A stretch of DNA of 64,000 nt from Arthrobacter stackebrandtii (GTDB taxonomy: Bacteria; Actinomycetota; Actinomycetes; Actinomycetales; Micrococcaceae), in the NCBI RefSeq assembly GCF_017876675.1, contig NZ_JAGIOI010000001.1, forward strand, positions 682,001-746,000, read 5' to 3'. The notes under the pieces were generated by a model. That model made no database searches, was not told where the DNA came from, and saw only the letters and a list, made by a program, of their open reading frames with translations. The position numbers and the translations under genes were made by a program. Positions 53,449-61,973 of the stretch are shown piece after piece (positions within the stretch are counted from its first letter, which is position 1; each line of letters starts with the position of its first letter).

Positions 53449-54367
53449 GGTTGGCTCCCGAGGTGGGGTCGACGGCGTCGCGCAGGGCATCGCCGATGAG
53501 GCTGGCGGAGAGCACGGTGAAGACGAGGATGGCGGCGGGGAAGATGAACAGCCACGGCCGGGTGGCGGCGGCGGACTGGCCGGCGGCGAGGAGCGTGCCG
53601 AGCGAGACGTCCGGGGCCTGGATGCCGAAGCCGAAGAAGCTCAGCGTGGTCTCGCTCAGGATGGCCCCGCCCACGCCGAGCGTGGCGTCGATGATCAGGA
53701 GGGAGGAGACGTTGGGCAGGATGTGGCGGCGGATGATGGTCCAGGTGTCCACGCCCATGAAGCGTGCGGCCTTGATGAAGTCGCGTTCGCGCAGGGAACG
53801 GGTCTGGGCGCGGATCACGCGGGCCATGATCATCCAGCCGAAGCCGGCGAGCAGGAAGATCAGGGCCACCCAGGACAGCGACTTGAAGATGGGGCTGAGC
53901 AGGATGAACAGGAACAGGCTGGGCAGGACAAGGAGCAGGTCGATGAACCAGACGAGGACCCGGTCCCACCAGCCGCCCAGGTAGCCGGCCACGGCGCCCA
54001 CAATTCCGGCGATGATGGCGGCGAGCGGGCCCACGAGCAGGCCGATGATGAGCGACTTGCGCAGGCCCACGATGGTTTGGGCGTAAATGTCCTCGCCGAT
54101 GTCGCTGGTGCCGAACCAGTGCAGGGAGCTGGGGCTGGAGCCCATGTTGTAGATGTCCAGGTCCGTGTAGTTCCATGCATTGGGGACCAGGCCGAAGATG
54201 GCCCACAAGGCAATGGCGCCCAGGCCCACCACCCCCACCCAGAAGCGGGGCATGCCGCGCAGCCGGGAGAAGACGAGGCGGGTGCGTGAGACGGGCTTGG
54301 CCGACTGTGGGATGTCGGCGCCTGCGGTGTCGGTTTCGGCGCCGGGAAGTTCGTCAAGGAGTGACAT
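53441..54367 (-). CDS. oligopeptide ABC permease, DppC type
   Basis: A 308-residue permease. N-terminal cytoplasmic tail, then about six helices; HWFGTSDIGEDIYAQTIVGLRKSL is the DppC hallmark and the EAA loop is DFIKAARFMGVDTWTIIRRHILPN. Begins directly at the DppB stop. Confidence 0.93.
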   Translation of the reverse strand: MSLLDELPGAETDTAGADIPQSAKPVSRTRLVFSRLRGMPRFWVGVVGLGAIALWAIFGLVPNAWNYTDLDIYNMGSSPSSLHWFGTSDIGEDIYAQTIVGLRKSLIIGLLVGPLAAIIAGIVGAVAGYLGGWWDRVLVWFIDLLLVLPSLFLFILLSPIFKSLSWVALIFLLAGFGWMIMARVIRAQTRSLRERDFIKAARFMGVDTWTIIRRHILPNVSSLLIIDATLGVGGAILSETTLSFFGFGIQAPDVSLGTLLAAGQSAAATRPWLFIFPAAILVFTVLSASLIGDALRDAVDPTSGANRD

Positions 54368-55435
54368 TTACACCCTCACTCTCGGGTCAAGGGCCGCGTA
54401 TACGACATCGGACAGCGTGCCGGCGATGAGGATCAGGACGGCGTTGAACAGGATCGCGCCGGTGAAGGCGTTGATGTCGCTTTGGGTGATGGCGTTGACC
54501 AGCATCTCCCCCATGCCGTGCCAGCTGAAGACCAGCTCCGTCACGGCGGCTCCCGCCAGGACCGTGGCGAAGGAGTACGCAAAGTACGTGGACATGGGGA
54601 TCAGGGCCACGCGCACGCCGTGGCGGACCATGGCCGAGCCGCGGGTGCGGCCCTTGGAGCGGGCGGTGCGGATGTAGTCGGCGGAGAGGACGTCCAGCAT
54701 GGCGCTGCGCTGGTAGCGCGAATAGGCGGCCGCGCCCATGAGGGCCAGGGAGATGGTGGGCAGCAGCAGGTGGACCGCCCGGTCCCAGAAGTGTGCCCAC
54801 CAGCCGCCCTCCAGCCCGGCCGTGTATTCGCCGGTGAAGCTGATCAGCTGCATGCCCAGGAAGTTGTTGAGCATGGTGGCCAGGATCATCAGCAGGATGC
54901 CGAGCACGAAGGACGGGATGGCCAGGATGGTGAACGAGCCGTAGGAGATGGCCTGGTCGCTGAACCTGTACTGGCGGACAGCACCCCACACGCCAAGGAC
55001 CACCCCGAAGATGGCGGCGATGATGGTGCCGATGATGAGCAGGCGCAGGCTGGTTCCGGCGCGGGCCGCGATCTCGCTGACCACCGTGGTGTTGTGGATG
55101 GTTTCACCCAGGGATCCCTGCGTGACCAGGTTGACGATCCAGTTCCACATGCGTTCGATGACGGGCGTATTGGGGTTGACGCCCAGGTTGTCCAGGATCG
55201 CGTTGATGGTCTCATCCGACGGCCGCGGGTTGCGTCCGAGGTACCGGGCGGCGGGGTTGAGAATGGCGCTGGCCAGGGCGTAGGCGCTCAGGGTGGCGAT
55301 GGCGGTGAGGATCGCATAGTTGATGAACCGCTTGGTGATGAATCCGATCAACGGATCAGCCTTTGCGGCGCGCCTGGCACGGCGTCGCAAAGACAGCGTG
55401 CCACCTGCTTTTGGGGTGTTAGCAGCGACATTCAA
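54368..55435 (-). CDS. oligopeptide ABC permease, DppB type
   Basis: A 355-residue permease with about six helices. Signatures: FITKRFINYAILTAIATLSAY, the EAA loop DYIRTARSKGRTRGSAMVRHG, and VFSWHGMGEMLVNAI. The start is TTG 55435, with AAGGA just upstream; no ATG exists in frame nearby. First gene of the operon, preceded by a 530-bp leader region. Confidence 0.88.
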   Translation of the reverse strand: MNVAANTPKAGGTLSLRRRARRAAKADPLIGFITKRFINYAILTAIATLSAYALASAILNPAARYLGRNPRPSDETINAILDNLGVNPNTPVIERMWNWIVNLVTQGSLGETIHNTTVVSEIAARAGTSLRLLIIGTIIAAIFGVVLGVWGAVRQYRFSDQAISYGSFTILAIPSFVLGILLMILATMLNNFLGMQLISFTGEYTAGLEGGWWAHFWDRAVHLLLPTISLALMGAAAYSRYQRSAMLDVLSADYIRTARSKGRTRGSAMVRHGVRVALIPMSTYFAYSFATVLAGAAVTELVFSWHGMGEMLVNAITQSDINAFTGAILFNAVLILIAGTLSDVVYAALDPRVRV

Positions 55436-55848
55436 TCATCCTTAAACCGGGCTCCCGCGCGCCTGCCAGGTGGTGGCCCGGACACAGCAAAAGCCCATCC
55501 ATACAGTGGAGTAAACGGGGAAGTGTTGTCCCCGTCACACCTTTTAGGCAAATGTACCCCAGCTCACATTTGCGTTTTTCCGAGGAATCGCGGACCCCTG
55601 TCCAAAAGGACTACTGTTCGGTAACTTTGCGGAATTTTCGGCTTCCCGAAACCCGCGCAAGTTTACGGGAATACGCTTTCCGGATGGGTGGGAAATGTTA
55701 TCCAAGCGTTACCGGTGCAACGTTAATCCGGACGACTGCTCGGGTTCTGCGCGCGGATGTGCTACCCGGCACTCCCATGGCTGCCCGCCCCTTCCGCGAC
55801 AGGGCAGCCCCAGTGGGGCACGACCAGCCCGGGCCCCCGGCGGGGCCG
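55436..55848. promoter_or_regulatory. AT-richer leader upstream of the oligopeptide operon
   Basis: No gene is evident in this stretch. It is AT-richer than its surroundings around 55550-55720. One inverted repeat is GCAAATGT (55548-55555) with ACATTTGC (55566-55573), 10-base loop. The promoter of the minus-strand operon should lie here but no clear -35/-10 pair was found. Confidence 0.45.
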
Positions 55849-55893
55849 CACAGGGAAGGCCCCCAAAAGCGCATTTTGGGGGCCTTGCCTGTG
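55849..55893 (-). terminator. terminator of the polyamine importer operon
   Basis: Arms 55849-55868 and 55874-55893 pair along 19 of 20 positions around a 5-base GCGCA loop; the core is AAGGCCCCCAAAA with its complement. The A/T tract near the loop is short and no U-run follows. It lies 75 bases beyond the last permease stop. Confidence 0.8.
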
Positions 55894-55967
55894 TAATCGC
55901 GGAGATGGTTGGAGTCTCCGTGTCAGGGAGTGGAAAAGAGGGGCCTGTGACGATGGGGAGAAACACG

Positions 55968-56807
55968 TCATGCGGCGGGCACCACCGCCTTGGCTGCCTT
56001 GCGTCCCGTGGTGGCACCTACGGAATCGGCGGAGAGTCGCTGCGCCAGCCAGATGGGCACAATCGAGATGACGATCAGCACCACGGCAACCACGTTCACC
56101 ACGGGGGCCTGGTTGGGGCGGAACAGGTTCTGCAGGATCCAGATTGGGAGCGTGGTGTCACCGGCACCGATGGTGAACGTGGTGACGATGATTTCATCGA
56201 AGCTCAGTGCAAAGGCGAGCAGGCCGCCGGCCAGCAGTGCGGAGCGCAGTTGCGGGAACGTCACCAGCCAGAAAGTGGTGAACAGGCCTGCGCCCAGGTC
56301 GGCTGAGGCCTCCTCGAGCCGGGCGTTGGTGCGGCGCAGCCGGGCGATGACGTTGTTGAACACCGTCACCATGCAGAACGTTGCGTGGGCGATGATCACG
56401 GTCCACATGCTCAGCGGCACGCCCAGGATGGTGGTGAACATGTTGTTCAGCGCGATGCCGGTGACAATGCCCGGCAGGGCGATCGGCAGGATCACCAGCA
56501 GGTTGACCACCTCGCGGCCAAAGAACTTGTAGCGCTGCAGGGCCAGGGAGAGCAGTGTCCCCAGCACCAGGGAGATGACGGTGGAGACAACGGCCACCCA
56601 CAGGGAGGTGACGATGGCCTCGCGGACGCCTGTCGATTCGAAGGCCCGCCCCCACCATTCCAGGGTGAAGCCCTTGGGCGGCCAGCCGAACGTCCTGTCG
56701 GCGTTGAAGGAGTTGACCACCACCAGCAGCAACGGTGCATAGATAAACAGCAGGACCAGCCCGGTGATGGTGCCGAGGATGGATTTTGCACTCTTGGAAA
56801 GTCGCAT
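55968..56807 (-). CDS. PotC-type ABC permease
   Basis: A 279-residue permease with six helices. Opening LLFIYAPLLLVVVNSFNADRTFG is characteristic of PotC/YdcV, and the EAA loop is RLEEASADLGAGLFTTFWLV. Separated from the PotB-type gene by 9 bp. Last gene of the operon. Confidence 0.92.
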   Translation of the reverse strand: MRLSKSAKSILGTITGLVLLFIYAPLLLVVVNSFNADRTFGWPPKGFTLEWWGRAFESTGVREAIVTSLWVAVVSTVISLVLGTLLSLALQRYKFFGREVVNLLVILPIALPGIVTGIALNNMFTTILGVPLSMWTVIIAHATFCMVTVFNNVIARLRRTNARLEEASADLGAGLFTTFWLVTFPQLRSALLAGGLLAFALSFDEIIVTTFTIGAGDTTLPIWILQNLFRPNQAPVVNVVAVVLIVISIVPIWLAQRLSADSVGATTGRKAAKAVVPAA

Positions 56808-56816
56808 CGCGAGCTC

Positions 56817-57755
56817 CTACAGGTTGTTCAGGGCGCCGGTGCGGCGGACCACGAAGAGGTAGACCATGATGATCACGATCGGGATCAGGGACACCGCCGA
56901 GGCAAACGGCAGGTTGTTCGCTGCGCCCACGTTGGCGTACACCACGGTGCCGAGCATCTGGGTCTTCCCGCCCACAATCTGGGCCGTGATGTAGTCGCCC
57001 AGCGACAGCGAGAACGTGAAGATCGTGCCGGCAATGATGGAGGGGACCAGGATGGGCAGCATGACCAGGCGCATGGTCTTCAGCGGCTTGGCGCCGAGGT
57101 CGGAGGAGGCCTCCAGCAGCGAATCCGGCACCTTCTCAAAGCCTGCGTGGATGGGCAGGATCATGTACGGCAGCCAGATGTAGGCCAGCGTCAGGATCAC
57201 GGCGGTCTCCGAATAGCCGGGGCTGGAGACGCCCACGGGTGCTCCGAGCCACTCGAGCAGCCCGCCGTCGGCCAGCACGTTCCGCCACGCGTACGCCTTG
57301 ACCAGGTAGCTGGCCCACAGCGGCATCAGCACTGCGATTACCAAGATCTTCTGCCAGTGCGCCGTGGCCACCTTCGCGATGAAGAATGCGATGGGAATGG
57401 CAATGACCATGTCGATCACGGTCACGGCCAGCGCGATCCAGATGGTGCGCAGGGTGATGATTTGGTACACCGGGTCGGTCAGGACCTGGGTGATGTTGTC
57501 CAGGGTCCAGGTCGTGGAGACCTTGCCGGTGAAGGTGTCGACCGTCCACAGCGCCGTGATGAGCAGGGCGGCGAGCGCTGCCACGTACACCAGGATGAGC
57601 CAGCCGGCCGGCGCCGTCAGCAGCCCCGCGAGGCGGATCCGGGGTGCCCGGCTGAGGAAGGCTGAAAGGGTGTTCTTTTTGGCCCGGGGTACGACGGCGG
57701 GTCCCGGCAAGGTGCCCGGGTCCGGCTTGGTGCCGGGGTGCGTCTGTAATGACAT
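56817..57755 (-). CDS. PotB-type ABC permease
   Basis: A 312-residue permease with six helices after a cytoplasmic, Pro-rich N-terminus. EAA loop DSLLEASSDLGAKPLKTMRL and ILPIHAGFEKVP preceding it. Partner of the PotC-type protein. A strong hairpin in the leader (57785-57824) separates it from the binding-protein gene. Confidence 0.92.
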   Translation of the reverse strand: MSLQTHPGTKPDPGTLPGPAVVPRAKKNTLSAFLSRAPRIRLAGLLTAPAGWLILVYVAALAALLITALWTVDTFTGKVSTTWTLDNITQVLTDPVYQIITLRTIWIALAVTVIDMVIAIPIAFFIAKVATAHWQKILVIAVLMPLWASYLVKAYAWRNVLADGGLLEWLGAPVGVSSPGYSETAVILTLAYIWLPYMILPIHAGFEKVPDSLLEASSDLGAKPLKTMRLVMLPILVPSIIAGTIFTFSLSLGDYITAQIVGGKTQMLGTVVYANVGAANNLPFASAVSLIPIVIIMVYLFVVRRTGALNNL

Positions 57756-57784
57756 GTCCTCTTACCTTTGGAAAGTGGTGGGGT

Positions 57785-57824
57785 GGTGTGTGCGGAGGGT
57801 ATGGGGACGGCCTCCGCACACACC
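57785..57824 (-). terminator. intra-operon hairpin between binding protein and permease genes
   Basis: GGTGTGTGCGGAGG (57785-57798) pairs perfectly with CCTCCGCACACACC (57811-57824), 14 bp, 12-base loop. It lies 18 bases after the binding-protein stop. Such stems commonly protect the upstream mRNA or partly stop transcription so that the binding protein is made in excess. Confidence 0.7.
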
Positions 57825-57841
57825 GGATTGTGGAAGGGCGG

Positions 57842-59014
57842 TCAGCCCTTGATCTCCGTCCAGGCCTTGGTCCATTCGGAGTAGTCGGTGCACTTGACGT
57901 CGGTGCGTCCGTCGATGCACTTGGCCACGGGGGTGGTCCAGTACCAGATCTGCTCGGCGTAGGCGGCATCACCGGAGTGGTAGGTGGTGCAGTGGTCCTT
58001 GTCTGTGGTCAGCTCGCAGGCCTTGGGGTTGGCCGGCGACTCACCGAAGTACTCGGCCACCTTGGCGTTGGCCTCGGGGCTGGCGATGTAGTCGAGCCAC
58101 TTGTACGCGCAGTTGGGGTTCTTGGTCTTGGAGCCGATCATCCAGGTGTCGGACCAGCCGGTGGCACCCTCTTCGGGAAGCAGCGTCTCAACGGGCGCAC
58201 CGTCGGCCTGGGCAATGTTGGCGCCCACCTGCCAGGTGGTGCCGATGACGGAGGTCCCGGAGGCGAAGGACTGGACTTCCTTCACCACGTCGTTCCAGTA
58301 CTCGCCCACGTGGGTGCGCTGCTCCTTGAGCAGGGAGACGGCGGCGGCGAGCTGGTCGGCGTCGAGCGCGTAGGGGTTCTTGATGCCCAGCTCGGGCTTG
58401 TGCTTCATGAGGTACAGTGCGGCGTCGGCGATGTAGATGGGCGAGTCGTAGGCGGTGACCTTGCCGGAGTGTTCTGCGGCGCCGCCAAACACGGAGCCCC
58501 AGGAGGTGGGCTCCGGGCTGACCTTGTCGGTGCGGTACATCAGCAGGTTGGCGCCCCAGCCGTGCGGCATGCCGTAGTTTTTCCCGTCCACGGTGTTCCA
58601 GGCCTGGTCCTTCAGGAACGGGTACACGTCCGGGTAGTTCTTCAGCAGCGACATGTTCACGGGCTGCACGTCCCCGCCGGCCACCAGGCGCAGCGAGGCG
58701 TCGCCGGAGGCCGAGATGACGTCGTACTGGCCGGTGCGCATGAGCGTCACGGCCTCGTCCGAGGTGCCGAATGGCTTGTAGCTGACCTTGCAGCCGGTGT
58801 CGGCGGTGAACTGGGTGACCCAGTCGACGTTGGGGTCGTTGCTTCCGTCCTCCACATAGCCGGGCCAGGCCAGGATCGAGACCTGCCCCTCCCCGTCGCC
58901 GATCGATTCGGCCACCTTCGCGGTTTCCCCGCCGGAGGTGGTGCCGCACGCCGCCAGTGCCAATGCTGCCGCGGCGAGGGTGCCGATGACCTTCAATGCG
59001 TTTTTCGTTGCCAT
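57842..59014 (-). CDS. PotD-type polyamine-binding lipoprotein
   Basis: A 390-residue extracellular receptor. ATG 59014 (AAGGAC upstream) opens a signal peptide with lipobox LAAC at about residue 23. The mature part has VSILAWPGYVEDGSNDPNVD, DVISASGDASLRLV, and GMPHGWGANLLMYRTD, as in PotD/PotF-like proteins. Six or so Cys in the C-terminal half may form disulfides. Ligand likely spermidine, putrescine or a related cationic compound. Confidence 0.88.
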   Translation of the reverse strand: MATKNALKVIGTLAAAALALAACGTTSGGETAKVAESIGDGEGQVSILAWPGYVEDGSNDPNVDWVTQFTADTGCKVSYKPFGTSDEAVTLMRTGQYDVISASGDASLRLVAGGDVQPVNMSLLKNYPDVYPFLKDQAWNTVDGKNYGMPHGWGANLLMYRTDKVSPEPTSWGSVFGGAAEHSGKVTAYDSPIYIADAALYLMKHKPELGIKNPYALDADQLAAAVSLLKEQRTHVGEYWNDVVKEVQSFASGTSVIGTTWQVGANIAQADGAPVETLLPEEGATGWSDTWMIGSKTKNPNCAYKWLDYIASPEANAKVAEYFGESPANPKACELTTDKDHCTTYHSGDAAYAEQIWYWTTPVAKCIDGRTDVKCTDYSEWTKAWTEIKG

Positions 59015-59049
59015 GGTCTTGTCCTTAGAAATTGAAGTTGATTGTTGAT

Positions 59050-60171
59050 TCACGCTGCGTCGGGGAGCCAGACGGCGTCATTGTCAGCCCAGCTCACCGC
59101 CACGGCCTTGCCGACGAGGGTCTGCTCGTCCGGCAGGTCGTTGCCCGCCAGGACCACGACGGCGGTCCCGCCTTCCAGCGCAACCCTCACCTGCGTTGCG
59201 TGCCCCACATAAACCAGTGAGGTGACGGTGCCGGGGAGGGAGGTGACGCCGTCGTGCTTGGCATTGAGGCCGTCCCAGTGGACGGTGAGCCGTTCGGGCC
59301 GGAGCACAAACTGGCTGCTGCGGCCGTAGAGGGCGGTGGCCGACTCCGAGCCAAAGAGGTTGGAGGTGCCGACAAAGTTGGCCACAAACGCTCCTGTAGG
59401 GCGCTGGTAAATCTCGTGGGCCGTCCCGATCTGGGCCAGCTTTCCGTTGTTGAACACGCCGATGCGGTCGCTCATGGTGAGGGCTTCCTCCTGGTCGTGC
59501 GTGACGAAGATGAAGGTGATGCCGAGGCTGCGCTGCAGTTCCTTGAGCTCGATCTGCATCTGCTGGCGGAGCTTGAGGTCCAGGGCGCCAAGCGGTTCGT
59601 CGAGCAGGAGCACCTTGGGTTCGACGACGAGTGCCCGGGCAAGTGCGACGCGCTGGCGCTGCCCGCCGGAGAGCTGGGAGGGCTTGCGCGCCATGAACTT
59701 GCCGAGCTGGACGCGCTCGAGTGCCTCGACGGCGCGCTCGCGGCGCTCGGCCCGGCCCATGCCGCGGACCCGCAGCCCGTAGGCGACGTTGTCCACGAGG
59801 GACATGTGCGGGAAGAGCGCGTAGTCCTGGAAGACGGTGTTGACATCGCGCTGGAACGGGGCCTTGCCGCTGACGTCCTGTCCTTCCAGCTCGATGGTGC
59901 CGGAGGTGGGGAGCTCGAAGCCGGCAATGAGGCGCAGCACCGTGGTCTTGCCGGAGCCGGAGGGGCCCAGCATGGAGAAGAACTCGCCCTGGTGGATGTC
60001 AAGGTCGACGCCGTCGACGGCCTTGGTTTCGCCGAAGCCCTTCGCGCCAAACGTCTTGGTGAGGTTGCGCAGCCGGATGGCGGGGACCGCCTCGGCCGTG
60101 CGGCGGCCAGGCGCCGCAGCCCCGGCGGGCCCGGCAGTTCCCTGCGGAAGGGAGGAGGTGCTGTGGCTCAT
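59050..60171 (-). CDS. PotA-type ABC ATPase
   Basis: A 373-residue ATPase. Walker A GPSGSGKTT, Q-loop FQDYALFPHM, signature LSGGQRQRVALARAL, Walker B LLLDEPLGALD, and H-loop FVTHDQEEAL; a C-terminal TOBE domain (FVLRPERLTV). First gene of the polyamine importer operon, divergent from the GntR regulator. The 30 N-terminal residues are Ala/Pro-rich and variable. Confidence 0.93.
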   Translation of the reverse strand: MSHSTSSLPQGTAGPAGAAAPGRRTAEAVPAIRLRNLTKTFGAKGFGETKAVDGVDLDIHQGEFFSMLGPSGSGKTTVLRLIAGFELPTSGTIELEGQDVSGKAPFQRDVNTVFQDYALFPHMSLVDNVAYGLRVRGMGRAERRERAVEALERVQLGKFMARKPSQLSGGQRQRVALARALVVEPKVLLLDEPLGALDLKLRQQMQIELKELQRSLGITFIFVTHDQEEALTMSDRIGVFNNGKLAQIGTAHEIYQRPTGAFVANFVGTSNLFGSESATALYGRSSQFVLRPERLTVHWDGLNAKHDGVTSLPGTVTSLVYVGHATQVRVALEGGTAVVVLAGNDLPDEQTLVGKAVAVSWADNDAVWLPDAA

Positions 60172-60253
60172 CGTGCACCCCTTTCTTGTGTCGTGGTGGC
60201 GGTGGCACCGGCTGTGATGCGGGCCACTTTTTGCTGATGGGGCTAAACACTAT

Positions 60254-60273
60254 TACATAAGAGGATTTATGTA
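60254..60273. promoter_or_regulatory. inverted repeat operator in the potA-GntR divergent region
   Basis: TACATAA (60254-60260), 6 bases, TTATGTA (60267-60273), with CTA/TAG extending the symmetry. Located 82 bases from the potA ATG and 80 from the GntR TTG, in the AT-rich centre of the gap. Probably the site of the GntR protein. Confidence 0.65.
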
Positions 60274-60353
60274 TAGCCCTGGCGGAAAATCGTCTGTACG
60301 ATGGGGAAAACGCCGCAACACCGGCGCCCCACCACCGTTGGAAGCAGATTTTC

Positions 60354-61118
60354 TTGTCCCTGTCCCCGCTTGGCGCATCCCGCAGCCTGGCCGCCGTCTT
60401 CACACCGATCAAGTCCGGCGGACTGGTCGATGAGGTGTGCCGGCGCATAGAACTTGCGGTTGAGTCGGGGCTGCTGGCCAGCGGACAGCGGCTGCCGAAC
60501 GAGATTGAGCTGGCCGCGGCGCTGGGCGTCTCCGCCGTGACGGCGCGGGAGGCGCTGTCGCAGCTGCGCGGGCAGGGCCTGATCCGCACCACGCGCGGGC
60601 GCAGCGGCGGCAGCTTCGTCACGGAGAATTCCTTCCCCTCCGCGGGGCGGGCGAGGGAAAAGCTGCTGGGGCTGACCCGCCTGCAGATCACCGACCTCGG
60701 GCTGCACTTCCAGGCCATCGCCGTGGCCTGCGCCGGGGTCGCGGCCCGGCGCTCAAGCACCGAGGACGTCGAGGCGCTGCGCCAGTACATCCGGCCCGAA
60801 ACCGCGGCAGGTGAATCCGCCACGGCCTTTGCCTGGCGGCTGTCCGCTGCAGAATTCCTGCTGGAACTGGCCTCCGTGGCCCGCTCCGCCAGGCTGGCCC
60901 GCGAACTCCTGCACCTGCAGGCGGACGTGGGCACCATGACCTTGCTGCCCTTCGAAGACCCGGGGTTTTGCGAGAAGACGGCGGCCATGAACCACGCCAT
61001 CACCGAGGCCGTCGCCACCCACGATTCCGAGGCTGCCGAAGCACGCACCAAGGAATTGACCACCGCCACCACCAACTGGCTGCTGGCAGAACACTCCGAC
61101 AGCCAGAACAAGCACTGA
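60354..61118 (+). CDS. GntR-family (FadR subgroup) regulator
   Basis: A 254-residue regulator. Winged HTH at about 23-95 (LLASGQRLPNEIELAAALGV, then SAVTAREALSQLRGQGLIRT) and an FCD-like C-terminal domain (helical, with TAAMNHAITEAV). The start is TTG 60354 with GGAAG about nine bases upstream; no ATG fits. Divergent from the polyamine importer, which it probably controls through the repeat at 60254-60273. Followed 34 bp later by a Cache-domain gene. Confidence 0.85.
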   Translation: MSLSPLGASRSLAAVFTPIKSGGLVDEVCRRIELAVESGLLASGQRLPNEIELAAALGVSAVTAREALSQLRGQGLIRTTRGRSGGSFVTENSFPSAGRAREKLLGLTRLQITDLGLHFQAIAVACAGVAARRSSTEDVEALRQYIRPETAAGESATAFAWRLSAAEFLLELASVARSARLARELLHLQADVGTMTLLPFEDPGFCEKTAAMNHAITEAVATHDSEAAEARTKELTTATTNWLLAEHSDSQNKH

Positions 61119-61152
61119 CACATCAACAAACACTCAAGACAGAGGCACCCTT

Positions 61153-61842
61153 ATGAACGGCAATGACGCCGCGCACATGACTGCAGGAGTTGGGGAACTG
61201 GCAGCGTTGATCGCAGGCCTGGAAGAAAAGCTGGGACAGTGGGCCGAGTCCACCAGCGAATGGCTGGGCACGGCCGGCAAGGCCACCGGAACGGCCATCG
61301 ACAAGTTCATCCGCCCCACCGTGCTGGGTTTCATGCACGAGGCCGGCGGACTTGTGGCGGGCGCCGGCTTTGTGGCCGCCGCCGGGCTGCTGGGTGAGGA
61401 CCGCAGCTACATCGCCTGGTGGCAGGGCGGGGACATGGAACGGGTGGACGCGCTGGCCAACTTCAGCCCCCAGTCCATGAGCCGCTACACCAAGGCTGAA
61501 TGGTTCAAGGTGCCCATGGCCACGGGCCAGCCACACGTCACCGGCCCCTACATCGACCTCCTGTGCACGGACGAGTACGTGCTGACCTTCACCCACCCCA
61601 TTTTCAGGGACGGCACCCTCGCCGGGGTGGTCGGCATGGACGTGACGGCCCAGTCCCTGGAACGGGCGGCACTGGCAACGCTGCGCGGCATCGGCCCCCG
61701 CGCCGCGCTGGTGAACGCGGGAGGGCGCAGCATCGTCAGCGCCGCGCCCGATGTCGATGCCGGGGACATCGTCCGACCGGCCGACGGCGCGCTCCGGCAT
61801 GCGGTGGGCCGACAGTTCACCATCTATTCCGCCACCACATAA
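61153..61842 (+). CDS. Cache-domain protein (soluble)
   Basis: A 229-residue protein with no membrane segment. After a helical N-terminus, residues about 60-180 resemble a Cache sensor: PTVLGFMHEAGGLVAGAGFV, YTKAEWFKVPMATGQPHVTG, GPYIDLLCTDEYVLTFTHPI, then GVVGMDVTAQSLE. Cache domains normally bind amines, amino acids or carboxylates outside the cell as part of receptors. Here it is free and predicted cytoplasmic, co-transcribed with the GntR gene and next to a polyamine importer, so it may be a ligand-binding partner or enzyme in that circuit (inference). AGAGG precedes ATG 61153. Confidence 0.75.
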   Translation: MNGNDAAHMTAGVGELAALIAGLEEKLGQWAESTSEWLGTAGKATGTAIDKFIRPTVLGFMHEAGGLVAGAGFVAAAGLLGEDRSYIAWWQGGDMERVDALANFSPQSMSRYTKAEWFKVPMATGQPHVTGPYIDLLCTDEYVLTFTHPIFRDGTLAGVVGMDVTAQSLERAALATLRGIGPRAALVNAGGRSIVSAAPDVDAGDIVRPADGALRHAVGRQFTIYSATT

Positions 61843-61973
61843 AACCCGGCCGCAGGCCGCCCGGCCCGCAGGCGTAACGTTGGCCCGCCATGGGCCGCCG
61901 AAGCAGCAGCCTCGCCCGGCACCACTGTAAGGTGAATCACCAGAGTTAACACTGGAGAAGGGAAGACACAGCC

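Noticed and set aside
60241-60353. A riboswitch or leader peptide ahead of the GntR gene
   Set aside because: No peptide frame or conserved RNA structure was seen; the inverted repeat is better explained as an operator.
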